Positions 8,509 through 15,659 of a stretch of 64,000 nt of DNA are shown piece after piece. The stretch covers positions 1-64,000 of the forward strand of contig JANXSF010000082.1 of assembly GCA_025352795.1 (NCBI GenBank). The letters run 5' to 3'. Made by a program: the position numbers and the translations under genes. Under the pieces are notes generated by a model. That model had not been told where the DNA came from. It did not search any database and worked only from the letters and a program-made list of their open reading frames with translations. The stretch comes from Acidobacteriota bacterium. Its GTDB lineage: Bacteria > Acidobacteriota > Terriglobia > Bryobacterales > Bryobacteraceae. Each line of letters starts with the position of its first letter. Position 1 is the stretch's first letter.

Positions 8509-8910
8509 TTAATTCACCGTCACCGTAAGTTTTGTCTTCCAATTCGGGTGATTCGCTTCGGTAATAACATAAATACCTGGCAGCATTGTAACGATCTGGC
8601 CCGTGGTTAGATTGCCTTGTTTCGTTGGCAAGTCCTGCACCTTGGCGGTTACCGCATTGGGTATGTCCTGGTTAATCAGCATAGAGATATTCCTTGCGCC
8701 TGATTTATTGTCAAGGACAAGGTAGACATCACCTTTCGGAATGCTCAGGGTTTTCGGCTCCAAGCCATACGGTTTAAGATAAATCACAACCACTGGAATC
8801 TTCAAGCGCGGTTTTTGCGTGATAGGCCTTGCTGGAGACTGCGCCGCGAGTGGGAAAATTAAAAAACTAGCGATTATTAGAAGCCGATGGAATTTGGTTT
8901 GCCTTTGCAT
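8509..8910 (-). CDS. Secreted cupredoxin-like protein
   Basis: 133 aa from the ATG at 8910, which has TAGGAAGAAT directly upstream; a longer frame to 8967 lacks such a site. Signal peptide at about residues 7-25 (LLIIASFLIFPLAAQ). The mature part is all-beta in look (KIPVVVIYLKPYGLEPKTLSIPKG, read in two strands; NKSGARNISMLIN; MLPGIYVITEANHPNWKTKLTVTVN), typical of the blue-copper/cupredoxin-like fold in which the C-terminal PG-Y-x-x-x-x-x-N-H-P-x-W loop would hold a metal. The usual Cys ligand is absent, so copper binding is doubtful. It is the first gene of the Rhs run and probably shares its transcript. It may be a surface adhesin or periplasmic partner; the role is unknown. Confidence 0.65.
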   Translation of the reverse strand: MQRQTKFHRLLIIASFLIFPLAAQSPARPITQKPRLKIPVVVIYLKPYGLEPKTLSIPKGDVYLVLDNKSGARNISMLINQDIPNAVTAKVQDLPTKQGNLTTGQIVTMLPGIYVITEANHPNWKTKLTVTVN

Positions 8911-9255
8911 ATTCTTCCTATTACTACTGCGTTGCTTGAATCGTACCCCTCGTCTACAATTTGTCAAGAATTCTTTTAGTTATTTAATGTCAATTGGTTT
9001 TCTTTGAATGAAAAGCAGCTCCCTAGTACTAAATCTGGATAGGTACTACCTCTTTCTCTACCATCGTTTCAAAAGCTTTTATTCCACCCGCGTCTAGAGG
9101 GTCGTTCACAATTTTGGGTGATTTGCCAATCACTGGACGACATCCCGAACAAACGAATACGTATCTGGCAACTAGGCGCGAAATCGACTACGACTTTTGT
9201 TAAATTAAAGGATAAGTTCAAGCTGACCGGGTTTTTACTGACCCTTCCAGCCATT
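8911..9255. other. Intergenic region between the Rhs and nitrate operons
   Basis: About 345 bases without a convincing gene. Both flanking operons run on minus, so the promoter for the Rhs operon should lie here. CTAGTACT (9023-9030) and GGTACTACC (9042-9050) form a loose dyad. The only repeat is the motif listed at 9207-9235. Confidence 0.5.
9207..9235. repeat. Dispersed repeat, copy 1
   Basis: AAAGGATAAGTTCAAGCTGACCGGGTTTTT is repeated, with two changes, at 45080-45106 beside the RAYT transposase gene. Both copies are intergenic. Function unknown. Confidence 0.5.
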
Positions 9256-9519
9256 CTAGCGGTCTGGGCGCGAGTCACGGTCCACTCGCCGGACAAATCG
9301 ATACATCGCGAAGCACGCTGAACATAGCACGCCGGATACAATCGCGCCGGGCAGAGCTGTCTCTCTGTGCCCTGCGAGAACCGCATCCAACGTAGCTGAG
9401 AGCAGCCAGATTTGAACCACCAACAGGATGACAATCAGGGCGGTGATGGCGTCAATCGCGGTCAGGCCGCGGCGCTGCTGGGGAATCTTTCGCGAGCTGG
9501 AATACTGGCCCACGTTCAA
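9256..9519 (-). CDS. Small membrane protein at the end of the nitrate operon
   Basis: 87 aa with two membrane segments (about residues 22-42 and 55-73) and a charged C-terminus (RFVRRVDRDSRPDR). It starts within the stop of the Rieske gene (4-base overlap), so it is almost certainly co-translated. The family is not recognised with confidence; a two-helix protein at the end of a redox operon could anchor the Rieske or ferredoxin subunit to the membrane, but this is inference. The polar N-terminus (SSSRKIPQQRRG) suggests a cytoplasmic N-terminus by the positive-inside rule. Confidence 0.65.
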   Translation of the reverse strand: MNVGQYSSSRKIPQQRRGLTAIDAITALIVILLVVQIWLLSATLDAVLAGHRETALPGAIVSGVLCSACFAMYRFVRRVDRDSRPDR

Positions 9520-10022
9520 ACCTCGGGTTCCATTTTGATCGCGATTAACTCCTCACCATTGCGCTCGAGAATGACGCGCGGCAAGGGACGGGTGGGCGGC
9601 CCCTGCAAGACCGATCCGTCCTTCACGGAAAAATAACCCTGATGACAAGGGCACTCCAACCGATCGCGCACCCTCGAGTACAAGACGGCGCACGAGAGGT
9701 GAGTGCATTTTTGACTGTACGCGACATAGGCGTCTTCCGCAGTCCGGATCAGGATGCATTGTTCGCCCGGCCTCGGATACTGGAACAACTTCACGCCTCC
9801 GACGGGGATCTCGCCGACTTTTGCGACCGCGCTGCGTTGGTAAACCTGTGCCTTCCGCAACCAGCTGCTTACGAGAATCCAGGAATTTCCCGCAAACATC
9901 CCGAGGCTTCCCAAAGTAAGGAATTTGGCAAGCTGCCTTCGGTTGACGTAACGCTCGTCGGCCTTGGAGATAGAAAACTCTTCTCGCCAGAGCGGTTCTT
10001 GCTCCTTTACCCTGTCAGTCAT
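9516..10022 (-). CDS. Rieske [2Fe-2S] protein
   Basis: 168 aa. An N-terminal hydrophobic segment (about residues 32-52, [20 protein letters not shown]) is followed by the Rieske domain with both cluster motifs, CTHLSC (about residue 104) and CPCHQGYF (about residue 122), and the trailing GPPTRPLP loop. The cluster carries two Cys and two His ligands. It passes electrons in cytochrome bc-type complexes and in oxidoreductases. Here it overlaps the ferredoxin-subunit gene by 8 bases and is followed by a small membrane protein, so it probably links the membrane cytochrome domain or quinone pool to the molybdenum enzyme encoded in the same operon. That wiring is inferred. Confidence 0.92.
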   Translation of the reverse strand: MTDRVKEQEPLWREEFSISKADERYVNRRQLAKFLTLGSLGMFAGNSWILVSSWLRKAQVYQRSAVAKVGEIPVGGVKLFQYPRPGEQCILIRTAEDAYVAYSQKCTHLSCAVLYSRVRDRLECPCHQGYFSVKDGSVLQGPPTRPLPRVILERNGEELIAIKMEPEV

Positions 10023-10593
10023 TGGCTGTCTCCCACATAAACTCAGTGATGTCGAGCGTCACGGACTCGGTTCCCGGCGGGGTCATCATGTAAACCTGTG
10101 TCGTGATCGTCTGATTCCCGAAGTGAAAAACATTGGAGGGCTTTTCGCGCCGAGCGGCGATTTCTTCCGGCCGCAGGTAAGCGAGCGCTTGACTGGGGCA
10201 AACCGTCGCGCACATAGGGCGCTTGCCGACCGATGTCCGGTCATAGCACATGTCGCATTTCATCATGAGTTCGTATTCCGGAATGATCTTGGGAATTCCG
10301 AACGGGCAGGCCAGCACGCAGTTTTCGCAGGCGATACAGCGTGGTTTCAGCGCCGACATCACCACGCCGTCCTCGCCCACCTTGATCGCCTCGGCGGGAC
10401 AGACCTGCGCGCAGGTAGGGTCGTCGCAATGCCAGCACACGTAAGCGGCGGTTGCAATGGTCTCTGCCCGATCAACGAAATCGAAGTTAATCATTGAGTG
10501 CCCGCGATGAGTGTCGCACTCTTCACAGGCTTTCACACAAGCTTGGCAGCCAATGCAGCGCGATGGATCCACATAGAATTCGTAGCCGTACAT
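10015..10593 (-). CDS. Four-cluster 4Fe-4S ferredoxin subunit (NarH/DmsB-like)
   Basis: 192 aa. Four cysteine groups: [15 protein letters not shown] near the start, [30 protein letters not shown] and CDMC with [10 protein letters not shown]. This matches the electron-transfer subunit of molybdopterin oxidoreductases, which holds four iron-sulfur clusters. It begins immediately after the stop of the catalytic subunit (no gap), so the two are likely made as a pair. There is no Tat signal, so it should work in the cytoplasm. The C-terminal [19 protein letters not shown] tail is non-cysteine and may contact the partner. Confidence 0.9.
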   Translation of the reverse strand: MYGYEFYVDPSRCIGCQACVKACEECDTHRGHSMINFDFVDRAETIATAAYVCWHCDDPTCAQVCPAEAIKVGEDGVVMSALKPRCIACENCVLACPFGIPKIIPEYELMMKCDMCYDRTSVGKRPMCATVCPSQALAYLRPEEIAARREKPSNVFHFGNQTITTQVYMMTPPGTESVTLDITEFMWETAND

Positions 10594-12831
10594 TTACTTC
10601 ACGGCTCCTGTCGGGCTAATCTTCACGAGGTCTTCCGCCGTGGCCCAGGACGGCGGCCCTTCGGCCCTGCGAATCGTACATGCAGAGACCTTGAACTCGG
10701 GTATCTTGCTGCGGGGATCAAGCGTTCGATGCGTCAGCATGTTGGCGCTCTTGTTGTCGGGCCAATGATAAGGAATAAAGACCGTGTCCGGCCGGATCGT
10801 TCGCACAACGCTTGCCCGTATAGTAATCGCCGACCGGCGTGTGGTCACAGTAACCCAGTCTTTGTCAACTATGCCGTGCTGCTCAGCCATTCTCGGGTGG
10901 ATCTCGACGCTTGGCTCAGGATAGATGTCAACCAGTCCGCCGATGCGCCGGGTCTGCGTGCCCGAAAGGTATTGACTGACCACGCGGCCCGTGGTTAGGT
11001 AGATCGGAAAGCTTTCATCAACGGGATCGCCGCTCTCGCGCCACTCCGCCAATTGGAACCGGCATTTCCCGTCGGGAAAGAACGACACGCCGCCCTGCAT
11101 CAAATGCGGCGTACCGGGATGATCCAGGCTGGGGCAAGGCCAAAACACACCCATCTGTGCGTCAATTTTCTCGTAAGTGATGCCGTAGTAATCGGCGTGC
11201 CCCCCGCGAGAGGCTTCGCGCAGTTCGTCAAAGATTTCTCGAGGCGTCTCAAACGGGAAGAATTTACCCTTACCGAGGCGTCGCGCCAAATCACAGATGA
11301 TTTCCGAATCGCGCCGGGCATTCGCGGGTGGGTCGACAGCGCGTTGAATATGAATGACACGGCCTTCCGCGCTGCACGTAACGCCTTCCTCTTCCTCCTG
11401 AAGGCTACCGGCGAGAACTACATCGGCGTATCGCGCCGTTTCGGACAAGAAGAAGTCGCAGACCGCGAAGAATTCGAGCTTCTCCAACGCTTCCCGTGTG
11501 AATTCCGCATTCGGAAGAGAAACCGCTGGATTAAAGCAGATCGAGAACAGCGCTTTGATCTCTCCCGAGTGAATCGCGTTCATGATCTCTTGAGCGGAGT
11601 AGCCTGGTTGCGGTAGTTCGTCGGGCGAGATCCCCCAAACCCCAGCAACGTGTTCGCGGGCCTTCGGATCGAGTAAAGAACGTTGACCCGGCAACTGATC
11701 GCATTTCTGACCGTGCTCACGGCCACCTTGTCCATTGCCTTGGCCGGTGATCATGGTGCATCCACACCCTTCGCGTCCCAGATGGCCAGTGGCCAGCGTC
11801 AGATTGATCAGCGCCGAGCAATTCTCCACACCTTTGGACTGATGTTCCAGTCCGCGCGCGTGCATCGCGATCGCACGGTCAGCCTTGGCAAACATGTGCG
11901 CGGCTTTCTCGATCGCTTCGGGTGGAACGCCAGTCATCTCCGCAGTTGTCCGCGGGTCGAATCGCGCTACGGATGCTTTTACAGCCTCGAATCCGCTGGT
12001 GTGCTGTTCGATAAAATCGTCATCCTGCAGGTTATCCCGCAGCACGATATGGAGCATTCCGTTGAGCAAGGCGAGATCGGTACCGGGTCGCAAGGGCAGG
12101 AAAAGATCTGCATTGCGTGAGATCGGCGTCATTCTCGGATCGGCAACGATCAACTTGCCGCCATTGTCGCGGCAGCGCCAGATGTAGTCCGTGGTGATTG
12201 GCGCACATTCACCTACATTCGCGCCAATCGCGAATATCACCTGAGCCTTGGGGATTTCAGACCATGGAATCGGGCTGCGATCAACGTCGAATGCCAGCTT
12301 GTAGGCGACTCCGGCTGAAACCATGCACAGGCGTCCGTTGTAGTCGATGTGTCTCGTTCCAAGCGCCACACGAGCGAATTTTCCCAGCAGGTACGACTTC
12401 TCCGTCGTAAGGGACGCGCCCCCATATACGGCCACCGCATCCTTCCCATACCGGTCCTGCACCTCCCTTAGTCGGCGCGCGGTGAGCGCCATCGCATCAT
12501 CCCAGCTCGCCTTAACGAAACCGCTGTCGGTGCGGAGCAGAGGATCGAGCAGCCGATCCTGATGATTGGATTGCAAATAGCGTTTGACGCCCTTCGGGCA
12601 CAACATCCCGCGATTGAACGGAAAGTCCTCCCATGGCTCGAAGCCGATGAGTTGATTTCCGCGTACTTTTAGCTGGATACCGCACTGTTGTCCGCAGAAA
12701 CAACAGTGTGTCTTTACCAGCCGGTCGGGGGTAGTCCTTGCTTCCTTGCTCCAGCCGCCATCCGGAGTGTAGTTGAGATGCGGTCCATAAAGGTCGCGAA
12801 GCTGTTCCAGCGTTCCAGCCGATTTAGCCAT
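10594..12831 (-). CDS. Molybdopterin oxidoreductase, nitrate-reductase-like catalytic subunit
   Basis: 745 aa. Near the N-terminus is a 4Fe-4S motif (CCFCGQQCGI then GMLCPKG, about residues 43-80), followed by molybdopterin-binding blocks (YGGASLTTEKSYLLGKF; DYNGRLCMVSAG, whose Cys is in the place of the Mo ligand of Nas/Nap enzymes; GANVGECAP; TGHLGREGCG; FFLSETARYADVVL) and the C-terminal dinucleotide-binding domain (YLTTGRVVSQYLSG). No twin-arginine signal, so cytoplasmic. The neighbouring NarK domain points to nitrate as substrate, assimilatory more likely than respiratory, but the family also contains formate dehydrogenases, so substrate is not certain. It overlaps the transporter gene by 8 bases. 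Confidence 0.85.
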   Translation of the reverse strand: MAKSAGTLEQLRDLYGPHLNYTPDGGWSKEARTTPDRLVKTHCCFCGQQCGIQLKVRGNQLIGFEPWEDFPFNRGMLCPKGVKRYLQSNHQDRLLDPLLRTDSGFVKASWDDAMALTARRLREVQDRYGKDAVAVYGGASLTTEKSYLLGKFARVALGTRHIDYNGRLCMVSAGVAYKLAFDVDRSPIPWSEIPKAQVIFAIGANVGECAPITTDYIWRCRDNGGKLIVADPRMTPISRNADLFLPLRPGTDLALLNGMLHIVLRDNLQDDDFIEQHTSGFEAVKASVARFDPRTTAEMTGVPPEAIEKAAHMFAKADRAIAMHARGLEHQSKGVENCSALINLTLATGHLGREGCGCTMITGQGNGQGGREHGQKCDQLPGQRSLLDPKAREHVAGVWGISPDELPQPGYSAQEIMNAIHSGEIKALFSICFNPAVSLPNAEFTREALEKLEFFAVCDFFLSETARYADVVLAGSLQEEEEGVTCSAEGRVIHIQRAVDPPANARRDSEIICDLARRLGKGKFFPFETPREIFDELREASRGGHADYYGITYEKIDAQMGVFWPCPSLDHPGTPHLMQGGVSFFPDGKCRFQLAEWRESGDPVDESFPIYLTTGRVVSQYLSGTQTRRIGGLVDIYPEPSVEIHPRMAEQHGIVDKDWVTVTTRRSAITIRASVVRTIRPDTVFIPYHWPDNKSANMLTHRTLDPRSKIPEFKVSACTIRRAEGPPSWATAEDLVKISPTGAVK

Positions 12832-15073
12832 TAGCAGCCTCTTGCGCTGCGGATCTCAATTTGAGTTGCGAAAGCGAGAGCATCTTGCGCTTGCATGGGG
12901 GGCAAAGATCCTGCCACGTGAAACCAGTCTCCGGGATAGTGTAGTCGAAGCCGAGCTGAGGCAGAACCGCCCTGAGATCACGGACGTGCATTGCGGAAGC
13001 AAATCGCTCCTTACACTTTGGACAAATCGCGCCCGGCCCTTCTTCGCCGACGATCTGATAGAGTTTTACACCTAACTGTGCCGGCCGTTGAAAGATGTGG
13101 AAGAATTTTCCGAAGGGCAGGAAGAGTAATGCTGCAATAACTATGATCGCGTGAATGATGGCGAGGAAACTGTATGCCGTTCCCCTTAGCCACTCCTGTG
13201 AAACCGTGAGCGCGATACCTGTTACGGAAATCGCGAACAACAGGATGACCGGAAAGAAATCCATCGCGAAGCTCTGCAGCGTTTGCGCACCCTTGTCGCG
13301 GAGCCTTCTCCAAAGCGAAAGGAAGACGCCGACGATCACCAGCACGGCCGAGATGTCCAGGCCATGAAAGAGCAACGAAGCAACCGCGGAATTAATTGGA
13401 AAGGTGCCCACAGGAAATCCGAACAGGTAGGTCACATACGTCGATTGGTCGTTCGGTAAAGATTTGAAGGCGATCCATCCAAAGACAAGTGGAAAGGTGA
13501 TTGCCACCGCGAGAATGCAGCCCCAGAAGAGGCATTGGTGCATCCACCAGCGGAGGCGTGATCGTTTCGCGATAAACGTTTGCGCAACAAGATTCCGGCC
13601 GACCGGTCTTAGCAGCGTGAGGGTCGTCCGAATCATTCCCCGGCTGCGGAACAGCTCCCACCCTCTCCGCCAGTACATGCGCGTTGGGGGTTTGTCGAGC
13701 CACACATTGTAGTGATAAACAACTCCCCAGGTTGCAAAGATGATCGCGAACGTGTAAATCACAAGTGCGGGATCGAAGTTCTCCAGATTGCGCGATCCTA
13801 CAACGATGGCAGCAACCAGCAGAAGTGTGAATAGCGTTGCCCAGGCAGCGGAGCGAACACGATCCGCCGTGCGGATGAGATGCGCGGGAAGGGAGAGGTC
13901 CAGCGCATCCTGACGTGGGATAAACACCCGCGCGTTGATGCGCCACATCACTAGCGAAACCAGCGCCAGCAGCACGAATGCCGGCCAGACCGCGCCCATC
14001 CGGTCACGAAAAATGCCGAGGAGAAGAGGCGGGAAAAAACCTCCGAGGCCACCCATCGCTCCCACAAGCCCGGTTACGGTCCCTGTCTCGCCGGGAAAAT
14101 ATTGCGGCACCAGCTTGAAAACCGCACCATTGCCCAATCCCATCATGGCCGCGCAGCCCAAAGCGCCAATCGTAAAAGGCAGCATAGAAGGCCACGCAAG
14201 CAACAGAGCAAAGGGCACAACGATCGAGAAGACTGCGGATAGCACGCGCGCGCCGCCAATTCGGTCCGCAAGCCATCCGCCGACCGGTCGCATTAGAGTG
14301 GCCACAACCACGAATCCCGCCGTTCGAAACCCCGCGTCGGCGGGTTGGAGGTGAAACTGATCGCTTAAGAGGCTTGGCAGGTAAATTGAGAAGGCGACGA
14401 AACCGCCGAACGTCAGGAAATAGAATGCGGAGAGTGCCCATGAGAGACGTTCGCGTGCAAGCAATCGAACCATCTCGCCGATTGATTTTGGACGGACCAT
14501 CACCGGGGCGTTTCGCGCGAACAGCCAAAATACGATTGCCCATATGGCCAGCATCGCGGCCACACCTCGGAAAACATTTTGCCAGCCGAGGGAGACTGCG
14601 AGCAGCGGTCCGAGGAAGACGGCGGCGGATTGACCGATGTTCCCTAATCCGTAAACACCCAGCGCGCTGCCTTGCTTTTCTGCGCTAAACCAGCGCGAGA
14701 TAAATCCGACACCGACGGCGAAAGAAGAGCCCGCCAATCCAAGAAAGAAACCTCCGACTAGCAACTGCGGATACGTCTCCGCCATCGGAGTCAGGAAGGC
14801 AGGCACTGCGCACAACAGCATGAGTAACGAAAAAACCAATCGCCCGCCAAACCGGTCCGCGAGCATGCCAACAGGAAGTCGAGCGAGTGATCCAAGCAAT
14901 ACTGGCACGGCAACCATCAGCGCAGCTTGCGTAGCAGAGAGGTGAAAAGTATCGCGAAAGCGCGGAGCGAATGCAGCAATCAAGCCCCAAGCCGCAAAAC
15001 ATACGGCGAACGAAGTAGTCCCGAGCGTTAACGGAAGCAGACTGTTTCGCGCTGCTGATCTTGGTGAACTCAT
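12824..15073 (-). CDS. NarK-type nitrate/nitrite MFS transporter fused to a cytochrome-b-like domain
   Basis: 749 aa, far longer than NarK alone (about 400-450). Residues ~10-385 are a 12-helix major facilitator with NarK-like features (LARLPVGMLADRFGGR; GLGNGAVFKLVPQYFP; GLVGAMGGLGGFFPPL). After a linker (~385-415) come about five more helices with membrane histidines (YHYNVW, WWMHQCLFW, LLFHGLDISA, AIIHAIIVI, FFHIFQRP), resembling the NarI/HdrE cytochrome b fold, then a cytoplasmic tail with CPKCKERF and CPPCKRK that could bind zinc or a cluster. It is the first gene of the operon. The fusion would place nitrate entry and electron delivery in one polypeptide. Domain 1 is secure; the heme role of domain 2 is inferred from histidine placement. 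Confidence 0.85.
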   Translation of the reverse strand: MSSPRSAARNSLLPLTLGTTSFAVCFAAWGLIAAFAPRFRDTFHLSATQAALMVAVPVLLGSLARLPVGMLADRFGGRLVFSLLMLLCAVPAFLTPMAETYPQLLVGGFFLGLAGSSFAVGVGFISRWFSAEKQGSALGVYGLGNIGQSAAVFLGPLLAVSLGWQNVFRGVAAMLAIWAIVFWLFARNAPVMVRPKSIGEMVRLLARERLSWALSAFYFLTFGGFVAFSIYLPSLLSDQFHLQPADAGFRTAGFVVVATLMRPVGGWLADRIGGARVLSAVFSIVVPFALLLAWPSMLPFTIGALGCAAMMGLGNGAVFKLVPQYFPGETGTVTGLVGAMGGLGGFFPPLLLGIFRDRMGAVWPAFVLLALVSLVMWRINARVFIPRQDALDLSLPAHLIRTADRVRSAAWATLFTLLLVAAIVVGSRNLENFDPALVIYTFAIIFATWGVVYHYNVWLDKPPTRMYWRRGWELFRSRGMIRTTLTLLRPVGRNLVAQTFIAKRSRLRWWMHQCLFWGCILAVAITFPLVFGWIAFKSLPNDQSTYVTYLFGFPVGTFPINSAVASLLFHGLDISAVLVIVGVFLSLWRRLRDKGAQTLQSFAMDFFPVILLFAISVTGIALTVSQEWLRGTAYSFLAIIHAIIVIAALLFLPFGKFFHIFQRPAQLGVKLYQIVGEEGPGAICPKCKERFASAMHVRDLRAVLPQLGFDYTIPETGFTWQDLCPPCKRKMLSLSQLKLRSAAQEAANG

Positions 15074-15096
15074 TAACGATCCATAGAAGTCCCTTT

Positions 15097-15330
15097 TACT
15101 ATAGTTGATAATTTCCGGCGGAAGTTCTCTGCCTCGGGGACCAGTGGAGATCCGGCATATGTTGTGCGTCTTAAACGTTGCATATCAGCCACGTCTTCTA
15201 TCATTCCCAATCGGCATTTCCATTCTTCACCACCACCCAGGTTCTCAGCCGACACTGGGCGAGAGAAATAGTGGTTCTGCAAAGGGTTTCCAGTACACCG
15301 CCGTCCCGCATTCAGGTAAGGGTTTAAGAA
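15097..15330 (-). pseudogene. Relic of a RAYT (REP-associated tyrosine transposase) with an internal deletion
   Basis: Reads FLNPYLNAGRRCTG, then NHYFSRPVSAEN, then jumps to GGGEEWKCRLGMIEDVADMQ and LRRTTYAGSPL. The intact RAYT at 44281-45000 has YLNAGRRRTG, NRYFSCPVAAEK and GGGEEWKRRLEMTEDVRDVQ in the same order, but with about 47 residues between AEK and the SLGGGEEW block that are missing here, including the catalytic tyrosine (RYTEWNPVRAAM). The N-terminal half with the His-x-His motif is also gone. It cannot be active. It sits beside REP-type repeats, as expected. Confidence 0.8.
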
Positions 15331-15348
15331 GATGGCAGGCGAAACCGG

Positions 15349-15403
15349 CCAATGCCACTTAGTTTTCCCGCATCCCTGTAGAATCTCCAACCTTCGTTGG
15401 GAG
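15349..15403 (-). repeat. REP-linked conserved module, copy 1
   Basis: On minus it reads TCTCCCAACGAAGGTTGGAG, then ATTCTACAGGGATGCGGG, then AAAACTAAGTGGCATTGG. The same module lies on plus at 45262-45321 and, more diverged, at 34198-34252, in both cases right after a REP. A partial copy (GCGGGAAAACTAAGTGACATTA) is at 15505-15526. Confidence 0.75.
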
Positions 15404-15430
15404 AACCTGTGGCTCCCTGGCTTAAATTGG

Positions 15431-15498
15431 TGTTATCAGCGTCCATCAGCGTCCCAGATTAATGGCCCGCTGATGGACGCCGATGCACGCTGATAACA
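15431..15498. repeat. Long interrupted inverted repeat
   Basis: TGTTATCAGCG (15431-15441) pairs with CGCTGATAACA (15488-15498), and GCGTCCATCAGCG (15439-15451) with CGCTGATGGACGC (15468-15480). Intergenic palindrome next to the RAYT relic; of the same general type as, but different in sequence from, the palindromes at 52.8 and 54.4 kb. Confidence 0.7.
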
Positions 15499-15565
15499 CA
15501 ATCGCGGGAAAACTAAGTGACATTACCCGAAACCGCCTGATCCACCCAATGTGAACCCAATCTCC

Positions 15566-15648
15566 AATCGGACAGCTTCAAGTGTTAGAGCGGAGCGTAT
15601 CAGACCTTTGAAAAACTGCTCCCTTGCGGTCACGGCTCTGTAACGCAC
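15566..15648 (+). repeat. REP element, copy 1
   Basis: Begins AATCGGACAGCTTCAAGTGT (also at 34095-34114 with one change) and contains GCTCCCTTGCGGTCACGGCTC (15618-15638), the core shared with 45180-45204 and 62656-62680. It lies just downstream of the histidine kinase stop codon. Confidence 0.8.
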
Positions 15649-15659
15649 TGAACGCTCAT

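Noticed and set aside
15180-15655. A CRISPR array
   Set aside because: Repeats here are palindromic REP and module pieces without regular spacing, and no cas genes are nearby.
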